A stretch of 64,000 nt of DNA. It comes from Flagellimonas eckloniae. GTDB lineage: Bacteria > Bacteroidota > Bacteroidia > Flavobacteriales > Flavobacteriaceae. Shown here piece after piece: positions 26,350-34,839 of this stretch. The position numbers were made by a program, and so were the translations under genes. Every line of letters starts with the position of its first letter. The first letter of the stretch is position 1. The notes beneath the pieces are model-generated. The model did not search any database. It had not been told where the DNA came from and saw nothing but the letters and a program-made list of their open reading frames with translations. Location of the stretch: the NCBI RefSeq assembly GCF_001413955.1, contig NZ_LCTZ01000002.1, positions 3,334,501 through 3,398,500 on the forward strand, given 5' to 3'.

Positions 26350-29175
26350 TTAAAATTTATATTTAAGGGTTAGCCCAATGTTAACCCCAAGATTATACTC
26401 TCTTATTACAATATCTCCTATATCGGTTCCTTCTCTTATAAAAGAAATATCTGGATCTAGAATGTTTTTGGCTGTAAGATTTGCTTCAAAGTGCTCTCCA
26501 AATGAGTTCTTCAAAACAAAATTCAATGTAGGAACAGCTTTTTCCACAATATTCCCTAGACTTCCTGATCCCAAAGAGAAAATCCGATCTGAGAAATAGG
26601 AAAAAGCAATTGTGGCTTTTGGTTTGTAATTACCAAATACAGGGCTATAATTCAAATCTGTATTGATAATAAAAGGTGATGCACCTTCTAATTCGTCTGA
26701 GTCACGGTCGAAAGCCGTTCCGAATGTGTTTTCTGTACCCCCGGGGATATCTTTAAGGTCCTGATCAGTTTTAGTATACGCTGCGTTTAGGCCAACGGAT
26801 AGTATTGCATTATCATCAGAATCCATATAGAGATTCTTTCTCACTTCCATTTCTATTCCATATACATCCGCTTGGTCCCCAGTTCTAAAATAACGTTGGG
26901 TTCCTGTAGCATCCGCAGCAACTACCCTGTTTACAGGGTCTTTGATTGTTTTTGCAAATGCGGCTATGGAAATTATTTCCCCACGCTCTAAAAACCACTC
27001 ATATTTTAGGTCATAGTTGAATATATCCGAGTAAGTTGGTCCATTTCCATCTAAACCGCCCAAGAGGTCTGGGTTACCACCTATACGCTGTGTTACGGAT
27101 TCATACACAAAGGGTGCAACTTCTTTAAATTCTGGAAAGGATGCTGTTTTACTAAAACCAAGTCTAAGATTGGAATTGTCATTTAGGGCATAACGAACAT
27201 TTAAACTTGGCAGGAAGATATTCTCATATACATCCCTGAACCCCGGATCCGTGGCGCTAATGTTGATTACATCATATTCAACCTTTTGACTATATGATTC
27301 TGCTCTGATACCAGGTATAACACTTAATTTTTCACTAAGTTCTAGTTCGGCTGTTGCATAAACCGCGTGAATGCCAAGATTTCCTTTATATGTGTTCTCA
27401 GCTAATCCAGGTCTGTTTCGATTGCCAATGTCATTATTTATTGGGTTTAAGACGAGCAAATCCCATAAACCTTCACCAGCTGGAATATTGATATTACTTA
27501 CATCAAATATGGTATTAAAATCAGTGACATCTGTAACTGGCGTGTTATTCCTGTCCTGAATTTCATATCCATAGCGTATACTATTAAATCTACGTTCTTT
27601 TCTTCGGCCGTTGTATCCAAAGTTAAATTTTACCTTTTCTGATACTTGATAACCTAAATTGATAAAACTATTTAATTCATCATCTTCAATACTTTGAAAA
27701 AACCGCTGGTTGTCAAATGGAATATTGGTGTAAAATACTGGATTTGTTGAATCATCGCCATCCAATGCAAGTTGGTAGTTCTCCAATGTAATCCTTTTTC
27801 TATCTGGTTCATCAGAAAAGACTTTATTAAAGCCTGTTCCCCAATCCAAAGACAATTTTTCATTAAAAATGTGCTGTCCCGTCAACTGGTTTACAAAAAT
27901 CATATCTTGGTTAAACTGAACGTTCATTACATAAAATCCTTCATCAGTGGTAATGATTGCATCCCTGTTTGTACCCAACCCATTGACTCCATAGAAACCA
28001 ACTGCATCGGTAGAACTGTTTATAAACAGGGAACTATATTTAACTTTGTGTTCATTGTTTATTTTATAGGTGATATTGCCCAAAGCAGTAGTGTTCGTAG
28101 TATAGGCAAACTCTTTTACATTGGGAAAATCTACTTTTAAAACGTTTGTGAAATCTCTGGCTGGACCCTCCCATAACTCATAACCATTGTTAAAGCTTGC
28201 TGCTGCAAAAAAACTTAGTCTGGATTTGTCGTCATTAAAATTGAAAGAATAACCACCTTCACCGGCCAGGGATAAATTTATAGGGCTCCATGCGTCTTGA
28301 GGGTCAACACCATGGGACAATACAATAGCAAAAGGATCATTATCATATCTGTTGTAGAACCCAAAATTGCTTGGTCCTTCACTGCGCACAAAATCTTCAC
28401 CTGAAGCATTGGTATTTATACCACTTCCAACGGAAATTTCAAAATAGCCATTTCCAGTATATTCCTTGGAATCAACATTTACATTCCCTGCAGCAAAATC
28501 ACCATAAAAGGTTGGGCTATATGCTTTACTTACAGATACATTTTCTATAATACTGGAAGAAAATAAATCAAGGTCAATATTCTTTTTGCTGACATCATTA
28601 GAAGGAAGCGAAAGCCCATTCATTGTTGTATTTTGGTAGCGATCTCCCAAGCCCCTTACATAAACATTACTAGAACCTTGTTGTTTGGAAATACCAGAAA
28701 TTTGCGCAACCGCTGCCGCCGCATCGTCAATACCTTTAAGGGTTAAGGCTTCGGCACTAATTGCTTCTTGAATTACCAAAGCATTTTTCTGTTGTAGTAA
28801 AAGTGCGACTTCGGAATCCTTTCTAGCGGTTGTTGTTACCACAACCTCATCCAAACCCACGCTGCTTGCGCCCAAACCAGCATTTATTTCAGTAACCTTT
28901 CCAGTTTCAACAAGAACATTGGGAACCTCAAGCGTTTCATATCCCAAGAAACTAAATACCAAGGTGTATGTACCAGGCTCAACATTGGTAATTTCAAATA
29001 GACCGTCAAAGTCTGAAGTTGTGCCATTTGTTGTTCCTTTTATTATAACGTTGGCAAAAGGTAATGGGTCATTGTTGAGTTCTTTATCCGTTAACTTACC
29101 TACAATGCTACCGTTCTCTTGAGCAAAACCAGCTAGAGTGAAAAACGAAAAGAGTAAGATCAAATAAGTTTTCAT
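26350..29175 (-). CDS. TonB-dependent outer-membrane receptor with CarboxypepD_reg-like domain
   Basis: I take the ATG at 29175 (MKTYLILLF), which starts the signal peptide; an upstream in-frame start would place 11 polar residues before it. About 941 residues: signal peptide 1-18, carboxypeptidase-regulatory-like domain (about 22-105, 'GSIVGKLTDKELNNDPLPFANVIIKG' and its end, split here for brevity), plug (about 125-240, with 'NVYVRGLGDRYQNTTMNGL') and a 22-strand-type barrel ending in 'GLTLKYKF'. It imports a bound substrate using TonB energy. No SusD partner is present; the beta-helix lipoprotein follows instead. The shared promoter region holds PhoB-like boxes, so phosphate-limited expression is likely. 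Confidence 0.92.
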   Translation of the reverse strand: MKTYLILLFSFFTLAGFAQENGSIVGKLTDKELNNDPLPFANVIIKGTTNGTTSDFDGLFEITNVEPGTYTLVFSFLGYETLEVPNVLVETGKVTEINAGLGASSVGLDEVVVTTTARKDSEVALLLQQKNALVIQEAISAEALTLKGIDDAAAAVAQISGISKQQGSSNVYVRGLGDRYQNTTMNGLSLPSNDVSKKNIDLDLFSSSIIENVSVSKAYSPTFYGDFAAGNVNVDSKEYTGNGYFEISVGSGINTNASGEDFVRSEGPSNFGFYNRYDNDPFAIVLSHGVDPQDAWSPINLSLAGEGGYSFNFNDDKSRLSFFAAASFNNGYELWEGPARDFTNVLKVDFPNVKEFAYTTNTTALGNITYKINNEHKVKYSSLFINSSTDAVGFYGVNGLGTNRDAIITTDEGFYVMNVQFNQDMIFVNQLTGQHIFNEKLSLDWGTGFNKVFSDEPDRKRITLENYQLALDGDDSTNPVFYTNIPFDNQRFFQSIEDDELNSFINLGYQVSEKVKFNFGYNGRRKERRFNSIRYGYEIQDRNNTPVTDVTDFNTIFDVSNINIPAGEGLWDLLVLNPINNDIGNRNRPGLAENTYKGNLGIHAVYATAELELSEKLSVIPGIRAESYSQKVEYDVINISATDPGFRDVYENIFLPSLNVRYALNDNSNLRLGFSKTASFPEFKEVAPFVYESVTQRIGGNPDLLGGLDGNGPTYSDIFNYDLKYEWFLERGEIISIAAFAKTIKDPVNRVVAADATGTQRYFRTGDQADVYGIEMEVRKNLYMDSDDNAILSVGLNAAYTKTDQDLKDIPGGTENTFGTAFDRDSDELEGASPFIINTDLNYSPVFGNYKPKATIAFSYFSDRIFSLGSGSLGNIVEKAVPTLNFVLKNSFGEHFEANLTAKNILDPDISFIREGTDIGDIVIREYNLGVNIGLTLKYKF

Positions 29176-29233
29176 ATAATGTTCTGTTGGATTAGAATTC
29201 GGTGGCAAAGAACGTTACGACCTGTAAAAGCGA

Positions 29234-29301
29234 TGTTAGGTGCGTGTTAAGTATTTATTTGAAAACTGTTACAATATTGTTATGACATTAAATGAATGTT
29301 A
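29234..29301. promoter_or_regulatory. PhoB/PhoP-type operator: TGTTA direct repeats in 11-bp register
   Basis: TGTTA begins at 29234, 29245, 29267 and 29278, steps of 11, 22 and 11 bp, so all lie on the same helix face. A fifth copy at 29297 breaks the register (19 bp). Response regulators of the PhoB/PhoP class bind direct repeats with an 11-bp period, and TTAACA (reverse complement TGTTAA) is the known B. subtilis PhoP half-site. The array lies between a PhoB-like regulator gene and a TonB receptor gene, and its ends are near the expected -35 positions of both. Confidence 0.7.
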
Positions 29302-29329
29302 AGCATTAATGCCGTTATAGTATTATATT

Positions 29330-29337
29330 TACATTTG
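29330..29337 (+). promoter_or_regulatory. Putative -7 box (TAnnTTTG) for the response regulator
   Basis: TACATTTG matches the Bacteroidota -7 consensus, 28 nt before the regulator ATG. The last TGTTA box ends 28 nt upstream of it, the position where PhoB-class activators replace a -35 element. Confidence 0.55.
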
Positions 29338-29364
29338 GGCGATCAACACAAAAAATACCATCCC

Positions 29365-30051
29365 ATGAAAACAAAGGACATTAAGATTCTACTTGTTGAT
29401 GATGAACCGGATATTCTAGAAATTGTGAGCTATAATCTTTCTTCGGAAGGGTATGAAGTTTTTACAGCAAAAAACGGAGTAGAAGGGGTCGCAAAAGCAA
29501 AAAAGAAAAGCCCTCATCTTATTATTTTGGATGTAATGATGCCCGAGATGGATGGCATTGAGGCATGCGAGATTATTAGAAGTACCCCAGGTTTGGAAAA
29601 TACAATAATAACTTTTCTAACAGCTCGTGGAGAGGATTATTCCCAAGTGGCCGGTTTTGATGCAGGAGCAGATGATTATATCACCAAACCCATAAAACCA
29701 AAAGTATTGGTCAGCAAGGTGAAAGCATTGCTCAGAAGATTAAAAGAAGACAAAGCAGAGGTTGAAGATATTGTAAAAGTGGGCAATATTGTCATCAATA
29801 GGGAGGAGTACAAAATTGTTAATGATGGAAAAGAGATCATACTCCCAAGAAAGGAATTTGAGCTTTTATCATTGTTGACTTCCAAACCTAATAAGGTATT
29901 TAAACGGGAGGTGATTTTAGACAAGGTTTGGGGAAATGAGGTTGTTGTTGGTGGTAGAACCATCGATGTGCATATTAGGAAACTACGCGAGAAAATAGGC
30001 GACCATCATTTTAAAACAGTCAAAGGCGTAGGCTATAAGTTTGTCTTGTAA
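29365..30051 (+). CDS. OmpR/PhoB-family response regulator
   Basis: The ATG at 29365 (MKTKDIKILLVDDEPD) is preferred over an in-frame ATG at 29296 that lies inside the operator array and upstream of the promoter box. The 228-residue protein has a receiver domain (acidic D12-D13, phosphoacceptor D56 in 'IILDVMMPEMDG', conserved Lys in 'YITKPIKP') and a C-terminal winged helix (about 130-228, 'GGRTIDVHIRKLREKIG', 'VKGVGYKF'). It is phosphorylated by the kinase encoded directly after it (1-nt overlap). Its own promoter carries PhoB-like boxes, which suggests autoregulation and phosphate sensing. Confidence 0.93.
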   Translation: MKTKDIKILLVDDEPDILEIVSYNLSSEGYEVFTAKNGVEGVAKAKKKSPHLIILDVMMPEMDGIEACEIIRSTPGLENTIITFLTARGEDYSQVAGFDAGADDYITKPIKPKVLVSKVKALLRRLKEDKAEVEDIVKVGNIVINREEYKIVNDGKEIILPRKEFELLSLLTSKPNKVFKREVILDKVWGNEVVVGGRTIDVHIRKLREKIGDHHFKTVKGVGYKFVL

Positions 30052-31106
30052 TGGCCATTAAGCTAAGGAAATCTTATAAGTTTGCCTTAAGGTCATCCTT
30101 TTTGATAACTATTTTACTTTCTGGGTTTTTCATTTTATTTCTCATTTATAAAGAACAACAAGATTGGTTGTTTGTTCTCTTGTTTGCACTGACCTGTTTC
30201 GTTATTTCATTTGTTATTCTGCAGATTAGGGTAGAACGATTTATCTACAGGAGAGTTAAAAAAATATATGATGATGTTTCTCTTTTGGAGTCCTCTTCAT
30301 TTTCGTCAAAACCAGTAACAACAGATATGAAAACCTTGACCCAGGAGATTGAAAAGTTTGCCGAGGACAAGAAAATTGAAATAGATACCCTAAAGATCCG
30401 TGAAGAATACAGAAAGGATTTTCTAGGAAACGTTTCCCATGAATTAAAGACCCCACTTTTTACAGTACAAGGCTACATTCTAACGCTATTGGATGGTGCC
30501 ATGAACGATAAGAAAATTCGCGAAAAGTACTTGACCCGCGCAAACAAGGGAGTGGAACGGTTGATTTACATTGTAAAAGACCTTGATTTAATTACCAAAC
30601 TTGAAGTTGGAGGGTTAAAATTGGACCGAGAAGATTTTGATATAGTTGAACTCATTCAAAACGTATTTGACCTTTTAGAAATGAAGGCCGCAAAAAAAGA
30701 AATCAGTCTAACGTTCGATATAGAATACATGTCCCCAATTTATGTGAATGCTGACAAAGAGAAGATACAGCAAGTTATAAGTAATCTTCTTGTCAACTCC
30801 ATTAAATATGGCCATCCAAATGGAACAACCGAAGTAAGTGTTGAAAACCTAATTAAAAATAAGGTGATTGTCAGGGTAACTGATAATGGCGAAGGTATCC
30901 CCCAAGAGCATATTCCTAGGCTTTTTGAGCGTTTTTATCGAGTAGATCAAAGTGGCAGTCGAGATGAAGGAGGTTCAGGATTGGGCCTCTCCATTGTAAA
31001 GCATATTATGGAGGCACATGATGAGAAGATTTATGTGGAAAGTGAAGTGGATGTAGGCTCTGAGTTCTCTTTCACTTTGGAAAAAACAGAGAATAGCTCT
31101 GAATAG
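30051..31106 (+). CDS. PhoR-like sensor histidine kinase
   Basis: A 351-residue inner-membrane kinase: two membrane helices (about 15-33 and 40-58) with almost no periplasmic loop, a short linker, the HisKA domain with phospho-accepting H130 ('GNVSHELKTPLF'), then the HATPase domain with N-box 'QVISNLLVNSIKYG', G1 'VTDNGEGIP', F-box 'LFERFYRVD' and G2 'GGSGLGLSIVKH'. The missing sensory loop is typical of PhoR, which senses phosphate through a transporter complex. The start overlaps the regulator stop codon (TAATG). Its last 76 bp overlap the convergent glycosyltransferase gene. Confidence 0.93.
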   Translation: MAIKLRKSYKFALRSSFLITILLSGFFILFLIYKEQQDWLFVLLFALTCFVISFVILQIRVERFIYRRVKKIYDDVSLLESSSFSSKPVTTDMKTLTQEIEKFAEDKKIEIDTLKIREEYRKDFLGNVSHELKTPLFTVQGYILTLLDGAMNDKKIREKYLTRANKGVERLIYIVKDLDLITKLEVGGLKLDREDFDIVELIQNVFDLLEMKAAKKEISLTFDIEYMSPIYVNADKEKIQQVISNLLVNSIKYGHPNGTTEVSVENLIKNKVIVRVTDNGEGIPQEHIPRLFERFYRVDQSGSRDEGGSGLGLSIVKHIMEAHDEKIYVESEVDVGSEFSFTLEKTENSSE

Positions 31107-32143
31107 GTTATTTCGGATTCAAAGCATGTTAACCCCTTAAAATTCTCTATTCGATTTAAATCTTCAATAGTAAAACTGTCCTGTACGGCATAGGGAACCA
31201 GGTTTTGCTTTTCCAGCCGTTTCGCCAAATATTCTTGTTCATATTGTCCTGGTGTAGGAATAAAAAAGGCCTTCTTTTCCAATTTGGCCAAGTCCATAAC
31301 AGTCGTATATCCTGATCGGCAAAGTATCTGGGCACTTTGGTTCAATGCCATTTGCAATTCCTGGGACTGCATAAAGTTATAGAGCGTAATTCTGCCTTTT
31401 GGTATTCTCCGAATTTCCTTAGTTTGTGAATCTTCTATTTTTCCTTTCACAAAAAGCACATTTCCATGATAAGAGGATAGCTCTCTCAAAATCTTTTCTT
31501 CCAAAAAGGTTCGTTGAGGTTCTGGTCCTGAAAGAAGCACCATAAGATTGTATTCCAGTTCAACCTTTATTTTTTCGAACCGACTCAGAGGCCCTAAATA
31601 CGTAATGTTGCTTTTGGATTTTTTCAAGTGTCCAAGCTTTCCCGTTAAATTGGGTTTTTCCTTTACATCTGGAACCCAACAGGCATCAAATTTTTTTATG
31701 ATTTTTTGATGTGCCTTGGAGCTCATCCAGGTGGTGTTTCCCGAAAGTACGTTAAGCTGATGTGTAATAAATACGCATGGAATTCTCTTATAAAAAACAC
31801 CTAATCGATTATCGGAAATAATACCGTCTAGATTGTGTTCCTTGACCAACTTTTTAACGGCTCTTTTCTCCTTTGATATAGCTTTTAGAACCTTGGGAGA
31901 GTCCCAAATCATTTTGATTTTAAAATTCTTCGCCTTTTGGGCGTAAGTTATTTTATATGAAGGCAATTCAAAAGACGGAAGATTTGGAAACTCCTTTTGT
32001 AAAAGTGCAAGTGCAACACCATCTGAAGCTATAAAAGGCTGGTGTCCCTGTGTCAAAAGTGCATTAATGATAGGAATACATCGGGTGGCATGCCCAAGTC
32101 CCCAGTTTAATGGGGCTATTAAAATACGTTTGGATTTTTGCAC
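31031..32143 (-). CDS. GT28/MurG-like glycosyltransferase
   Basis: A 370-residue GT-B-fold protein with the glycine-rich N-terminal motif 'NWGLGHATRCIPIINAL' (about 13-29) and a C-terminal nucleotide-sugar site 'RSGYTTVMDLAKLEKKAFFIP' with 'QYEQEYLAKRLE'. This is the pattern of the MurG/UDP-glycosyltransferase superfamily. Acceptor and donor are unknown. Its last 25 codons lie antisense to the end of the histidine kinase gene, and both frames look intact. It is divergent from trmB. Confidence 0.82.
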   Translation of the reverse strand: MQKSKRILIAPLNWGLGHATRCIPIINALLTQGHQPFIASDGVALALLQKEFPNLPSFELPSYKITYAQKAKNFKIKMIWDSPKVLKAISKEKRAVKKLVKEHNLDGIISDNRLGVFYKRIPCVFITHQLNVLSGNTTWMSSKAHQKIIKKFDACWVPDVKEKPNLTGKLGHLKKSKSNITYLGPLSRFEKIKVELEYNLMVLLSGPEPQRTFLEEKILRELSSYHGNVLFVKGKIEDSQTKEIRRIPKGRITLYNFMQSQELQMALNQSAQILCRSGYTTVMDLAKLEKKAFFIPTPGQYEQEYLAKRLEKQNLVPYAVQDSFTIEDLNRIENFKGLTCFESEITYSELFSVFSKVKENSEPTSTSLST

Positions 32144-32184
32144 AACTACAAAGCAACAAAATGAATATTGCTTTTGGATTTCCT

Positions 32185-32192
32185 TAGTTTTG
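32185..32192 (+). promoter_or_regulatory. Putative -7 box (TAnnTTTG) for trmB
   Basis: TAGTTTTG matches the Bacteroidota -7 consensus and lies 35 nt before the GTG start of trmB in the divergent gap with the glycosyltransferase gene. Confidence 0.45.
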
Positions 32193-32227
32193 TCAAAACA
32201 TTAAGTTTTGGTCAATAGAAAAGGTAA

Positions 32228-32896
32228 GTGGGAAGCAAAAATAAACTAAAACGATTTAAAGAGAACGAAACTTTCTCCAATGTGATCCAGCCCTCAAGGG
32301 AAGAGGTTATTGCTGGATTCAAGTACAAGGGAAGTTGGGCTTCGTTCTTTAAGAACGAAAACCCAATTGTAGTGGAATTAGGCTGTGGAAAAGGGGAATA
32401 CACCGTGGGACTTGCAGAGAAAAACCCAGATAAGAACTTTATAGGGATTGATATTAAAGGAGCTCGATTTTGGCGTGGAGCAAAGTCTGCCCAAGAAGCG
32501 AACTTGACTAATGTTGCATTTCTCCGAAGTCAAATTGAACTGGTGGACGGCCTTTTTGGGGAGCATGAAGTAGATGAAATCTGGATAACCTTTCCAGATC
32601 CACAGATTAAATATAAACGAACTAAACATCGCCTTACCAATCCTGTGTTCCTTAAAAAGTATCAACACATTTTGAAGCCAAAAGGAGTTGTAAACCTAAA
32701 GACTGATAGTGAATTTATGCACGGATATACCCTAGGACTTTTACAAGGTGAAGGTCATGAAATCCTTTATGCAAACCACGATGTGTATAAAAATGCAGGA
32801 AGCCCAAAAGAAGTTCTGGAAATTCAGACTTTTTATGAAAATCAGTATCTTGAGAAAGGAAAACCAATCACGTACATCCAGTTTAGGATAAACTAG
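32228..32896 (+). CDS. trmB: tRNA (guanine-N7)-methyltransferase TrmB
   Basis: Methylates G46 in the tRNA variable loop using S-adenosylmethionine. The 222-residue protein starts with GTG (MGSKNKLKRF). It has the SAM motif 'VVELGCGKGEYT' (48-59), 'IGIDIKGARFWRGAK', and the family-specific 'ITFPDPQIKYKRTKHRL' run that holds the catalytic Asp. It probably starts an operon with the LysE-type transporter gene (3-nt gap) and the alkyltransferase-like gene. Confidence 0.94.
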   Translation: MGSKNKLKRFKENETFSNVIQPSREEVIAGFKYKGSWASFFKNENPIVVELGCGKGEYTVGLAEKNPDKNFIGIDIKGARFWRGAKSAQEANLTNVAFLRSQIELVDGLFGEHEVDEIWITFPDPQIKYKRTKHRLTNPVFLKKYQHILKPKGVVNLKTDSEFMHGYTLGLLQGEGHEILYANHDVYKNAGSPKEVLEIQTFYENQYLEKGKPITYIQFRIN

Positions 32897-32899
32897 CCA

Positions 32900-33529
32900 A
32901 TGATTCACGTACTTATACTGTTCTTTGCCACTTTTTCAGCTGCCTTTATGGCAACTGTGCCTCCTGGGTTGCTTAATATGAACGCAGCTAAAACCAGCGT
33001 GGAAAAGGGCAAGTTGAATGGAATTATCTTCAGTCTGGGGGTTTCCTCAATGATAATGATCCAGGCCTATATTGCGGTACTTATTTCCAAATTCCTATAT
33101 AACAATCCTGAAGTAATAGATCTATTATTAAAGATTGCATTGTGGGTATTTGCCTTTTTTGCAGTTTATTTTTTTATCTCAGCCCAAAGAAATAAAAAGC
33201 AGAAGCCGAAAGAAGTCAGGGTTAGTAAAAAGAACAGTTTTTTTAAAGGAATCCTCCTGGCCGCTGTGAACCTATTGACCATACCATATTACAGTGGTTT
33301 AAATGCAATGTGGAACAAAGCTGGATGGATCAAGTTTGAATTAAAAGATACGTTGACTTTTGTTTTGGCAGCTGGTGCGGGCACCTTTTCGGTATTGTAC
33401 CTCTATACATTTTACTTCAATAAATTAGAAACCAAAACAAATAGATTTTCTAAAAACTCCAACTATATTCTTAGTGGGCTTATGTTAGTTTTGTTGGTAA
33501 TCACTTTAATTCGCATTTTTTATAGGTAA
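32900..33529 (+). CDS. LysE-family transporter
   Basis: A 209-residue inner-membrane protein with six hydrophobic helices and the LysE/RhtB N-terminal pattern 'FMATVPPGLLNMNAAKTSVEKG'. LysE/RhtB proteins export amino acids or related metabolites. The substrate is unknown. It sits between trmB (3-nt gap) and the alkyltransferase-like gene (1-nt gap), so it is probably cotranscribed with them. Confidence 0.82.
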   Translation: MIHVLILFFATFSAAFMATVPPGLLNMNAAKTSVEKGKLNGIIFSLGVSSMIMIQAYIAVLISKFLYNNPEVIDLLLKIALWVFAFFAVYFFISAQRNKKQKPKEVRVSKKNSFFKGILLAAVNLLTIPYYSGLNAMWNKAGWIKFELKDTLTFVLAAGAGTFSVLYLYTFYFNKLETKTNRFSKNSNYILSGLMLVLLVITLIRIFYR

Positions 33530-33530
33530 T

Positions 33531-33875
33531 ATGGCGGATAAGAACTTTTTTGACAAGGTATATGAGGTTGCTAAATTAATTCCTTACGGAAAAGTTACTT
33601 CTTACGGAGCTATTGCTAAATATTTGGGAGCAGCGCGCAGTGCAAGAATGGTTGGGTGGGCCATGAACAACTCTTTGGCCAAGGATGTACCTGCACATCG
33701 AGTAGTGAACCGAGTTGGTGTACTAACTGGAAAGCATCATTTTGATGGAACCAACCTAATGCAGCAGCTTTTGGAAAATGAAGGAATCGTTGTCAAAGAC
33801 AATCAAATAGTCGATTTTCAAAAACATTTTTGGAACCCCGCGAGCGAGCTAAATGAAGAAGATTTTCCGTATTAA
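33531..33875 (+). CDS. Alkyltransferase-like (ATL/MGMT-family) DNA-binding protein
   Basis: A 114-residue protein carrying only the DNA-binding domain of O6-alkylguanine-DNA alkyltransferases: 'IPYGKVTSYGAIAKYLG' (about 17-33), the 'SARMVGWAMNNS' recognition helix and the active-site motif region. The methyl-accepting Cys of PCHRV is Ala (A55, PAHRV), so it cannot take up an alkyl group. ATL proteins instead bind alkylguanine and flag it for nucleotide excision repair. It follows the LysE gene with a 1-nt gap. Confidence 0.88.
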   Translation: MADKNFFDKVYEVAKLIPYGKVTSYGAIAKYLGAARSARMVGWAMNNSLAKDVPAHRVVNRVGVLTGKHHFDGTNLMQQLLENEGIVVKDNQIVDFQKHFWNPASELNEEDFPY

Positions 33876-34120
33876 ATCAGAAAGAAGGAATATTCTGAAT
33901 AAATTTCCATAAAGAAGATAAAGTAATTTTAAACTGGCAGATTATCAAAGGTTTGAGAAAATTTCAATCGATTTCGTAAAAGTGACCTAAGATTGAAAAA
34001 ATTGGTAGGTCTAAGTGTAACTTTATGCAACCAAACTAGTCTTTAATTCTATAAGCAGAAGTAAAAATGTTAGCGGTGGGGATGGCTATAACCCACTTAA
34101 GAAAGGAATTTTAATAACAC
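33876..34120. other. 245-bp gap with inverted repeats before the half LacI gene
   Basis: The longest gene-free stretch in the window. It has no convincing ORF. It contains the palindrome AATCGATT at 33966-33973, with a central CG as in LacI-family operators, and a GACCTA...TAGGTC inverted repeat (33984-34011). Either could be an operator for the adjacent LacI-type protein, but the evidence is only positional. Confidence 0.35.
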
Positions 34121-34669
34121 ATGAAGTCTGAAATCAACATAAGCCAAATTTCCTATTTGTCAGGATATTCAAAATCAACCGTTTCAAAGGCAATAAACAA
34201 TAGCAAGGAAATCAGTGAAAACACCAAGTTGAAAATTCGAAAAATAGCCAAAGAATATGGATATAAACCTAATTTTTCAGCAAAGGCCCTAAAATCTAAG
34301 AAAACAAACTCCATAGGCCTTATCGTACCTAACTTCTCAAAAATATTTTGTGCCTTTATCATGGAAGGTATTGAAGAAGCAGCTGTAAAAAAAGGGTATA
34401 AACTTGTAGTCTACCAATCCAAAAATGATTTATTGAACAGAAAAAAAGTGGTAAAAACGTTATTTGATGGCAGTATTGATGGACTTATTTTGATTACCAA
34501 TGAACGTTTTGCCCCGCAGTGCGAAATTGATTATGTAAACAAAGTGGTTGAAGATACCTTGCCCACTGTAAAAGTCGATTTTTCAAATTGTCCAGAGGAA
34601 AACGGCACTCCCAATCAAATTAAAAGTAGGGGAGGGAAAATATTTGAAGACTTGGCCAAAGTCATATAG
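34121..34669 (+). CDS. Half-length LacI-type regulator (truncated)
   Basis: A 182-residue protein against about 330-345 for LacI-family regulators. The N-terminal helix-turn-helix and hinge are intact ('ISYLSGYSKSTVSKAINNSKEISENTK', split: HTH about 8-30; hinge ending 'AKALKSKKTNSIGLIVP'), and the first half of the sugar-binding domain follows to about 150. The last 35 residues no longer look like the family, and the second lobe is missing. No remnant of the missing part is seen in any frame of the 170 bp before mrp. It may be a decaying gene or a DNA-binding fragment; I cannot tell which. Confidence 0.75.
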   Translation: MKSEINISQISYLSGYSKSTVSKAINNSKEISENTKLKIRKIAKEYGYKPNFSAKALKSKKTNSIGLIVPNFSKIFCAFIMEGIEEAAVKKGYKLVVYQSKNDLLNRKKVVKTLFDGSIDGLILITNERFAPQCEIDYVNKVVEDTLPTVKVDFSNCPEENGTPNQIKSRGGKIFEDLAKVI

Positions 34670-34788
34670 TCGGTTAAGTGAAAATTTATCTTTCTACATC
34701 AAAATCATTTCTTTTCAGGATATAGTGCAAACCTATCCTGTCATTTCCATTTTCAATCTAACTGTTTCTTATTCTAAGCTTTGGGGCG

Positions 34789-34796
34789 TATCTTTG
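34789..34796 (+). promoter_or_regulatory. Putative -7 box (TAnnTTTG) for mrp
   Basis: TATCTTTG matches the Bacteroidota -7 consensus, 43 nt before the mrp ATG, in the gap after the truncated LacI gene. Confidence 0.5.
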
Positions 34797-34839
34797 TAAT
34801 TTAGAATCGGTTTAAACGACTGCAAACAAAATTGGATTA

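Noticed and set aside
29296..29364. Longer N-terminus of the response regulator from the ATG at 29296
   Set aside because: The codons overlap the operator and promoter box, and the extra residues do not belong to a receiver domain.
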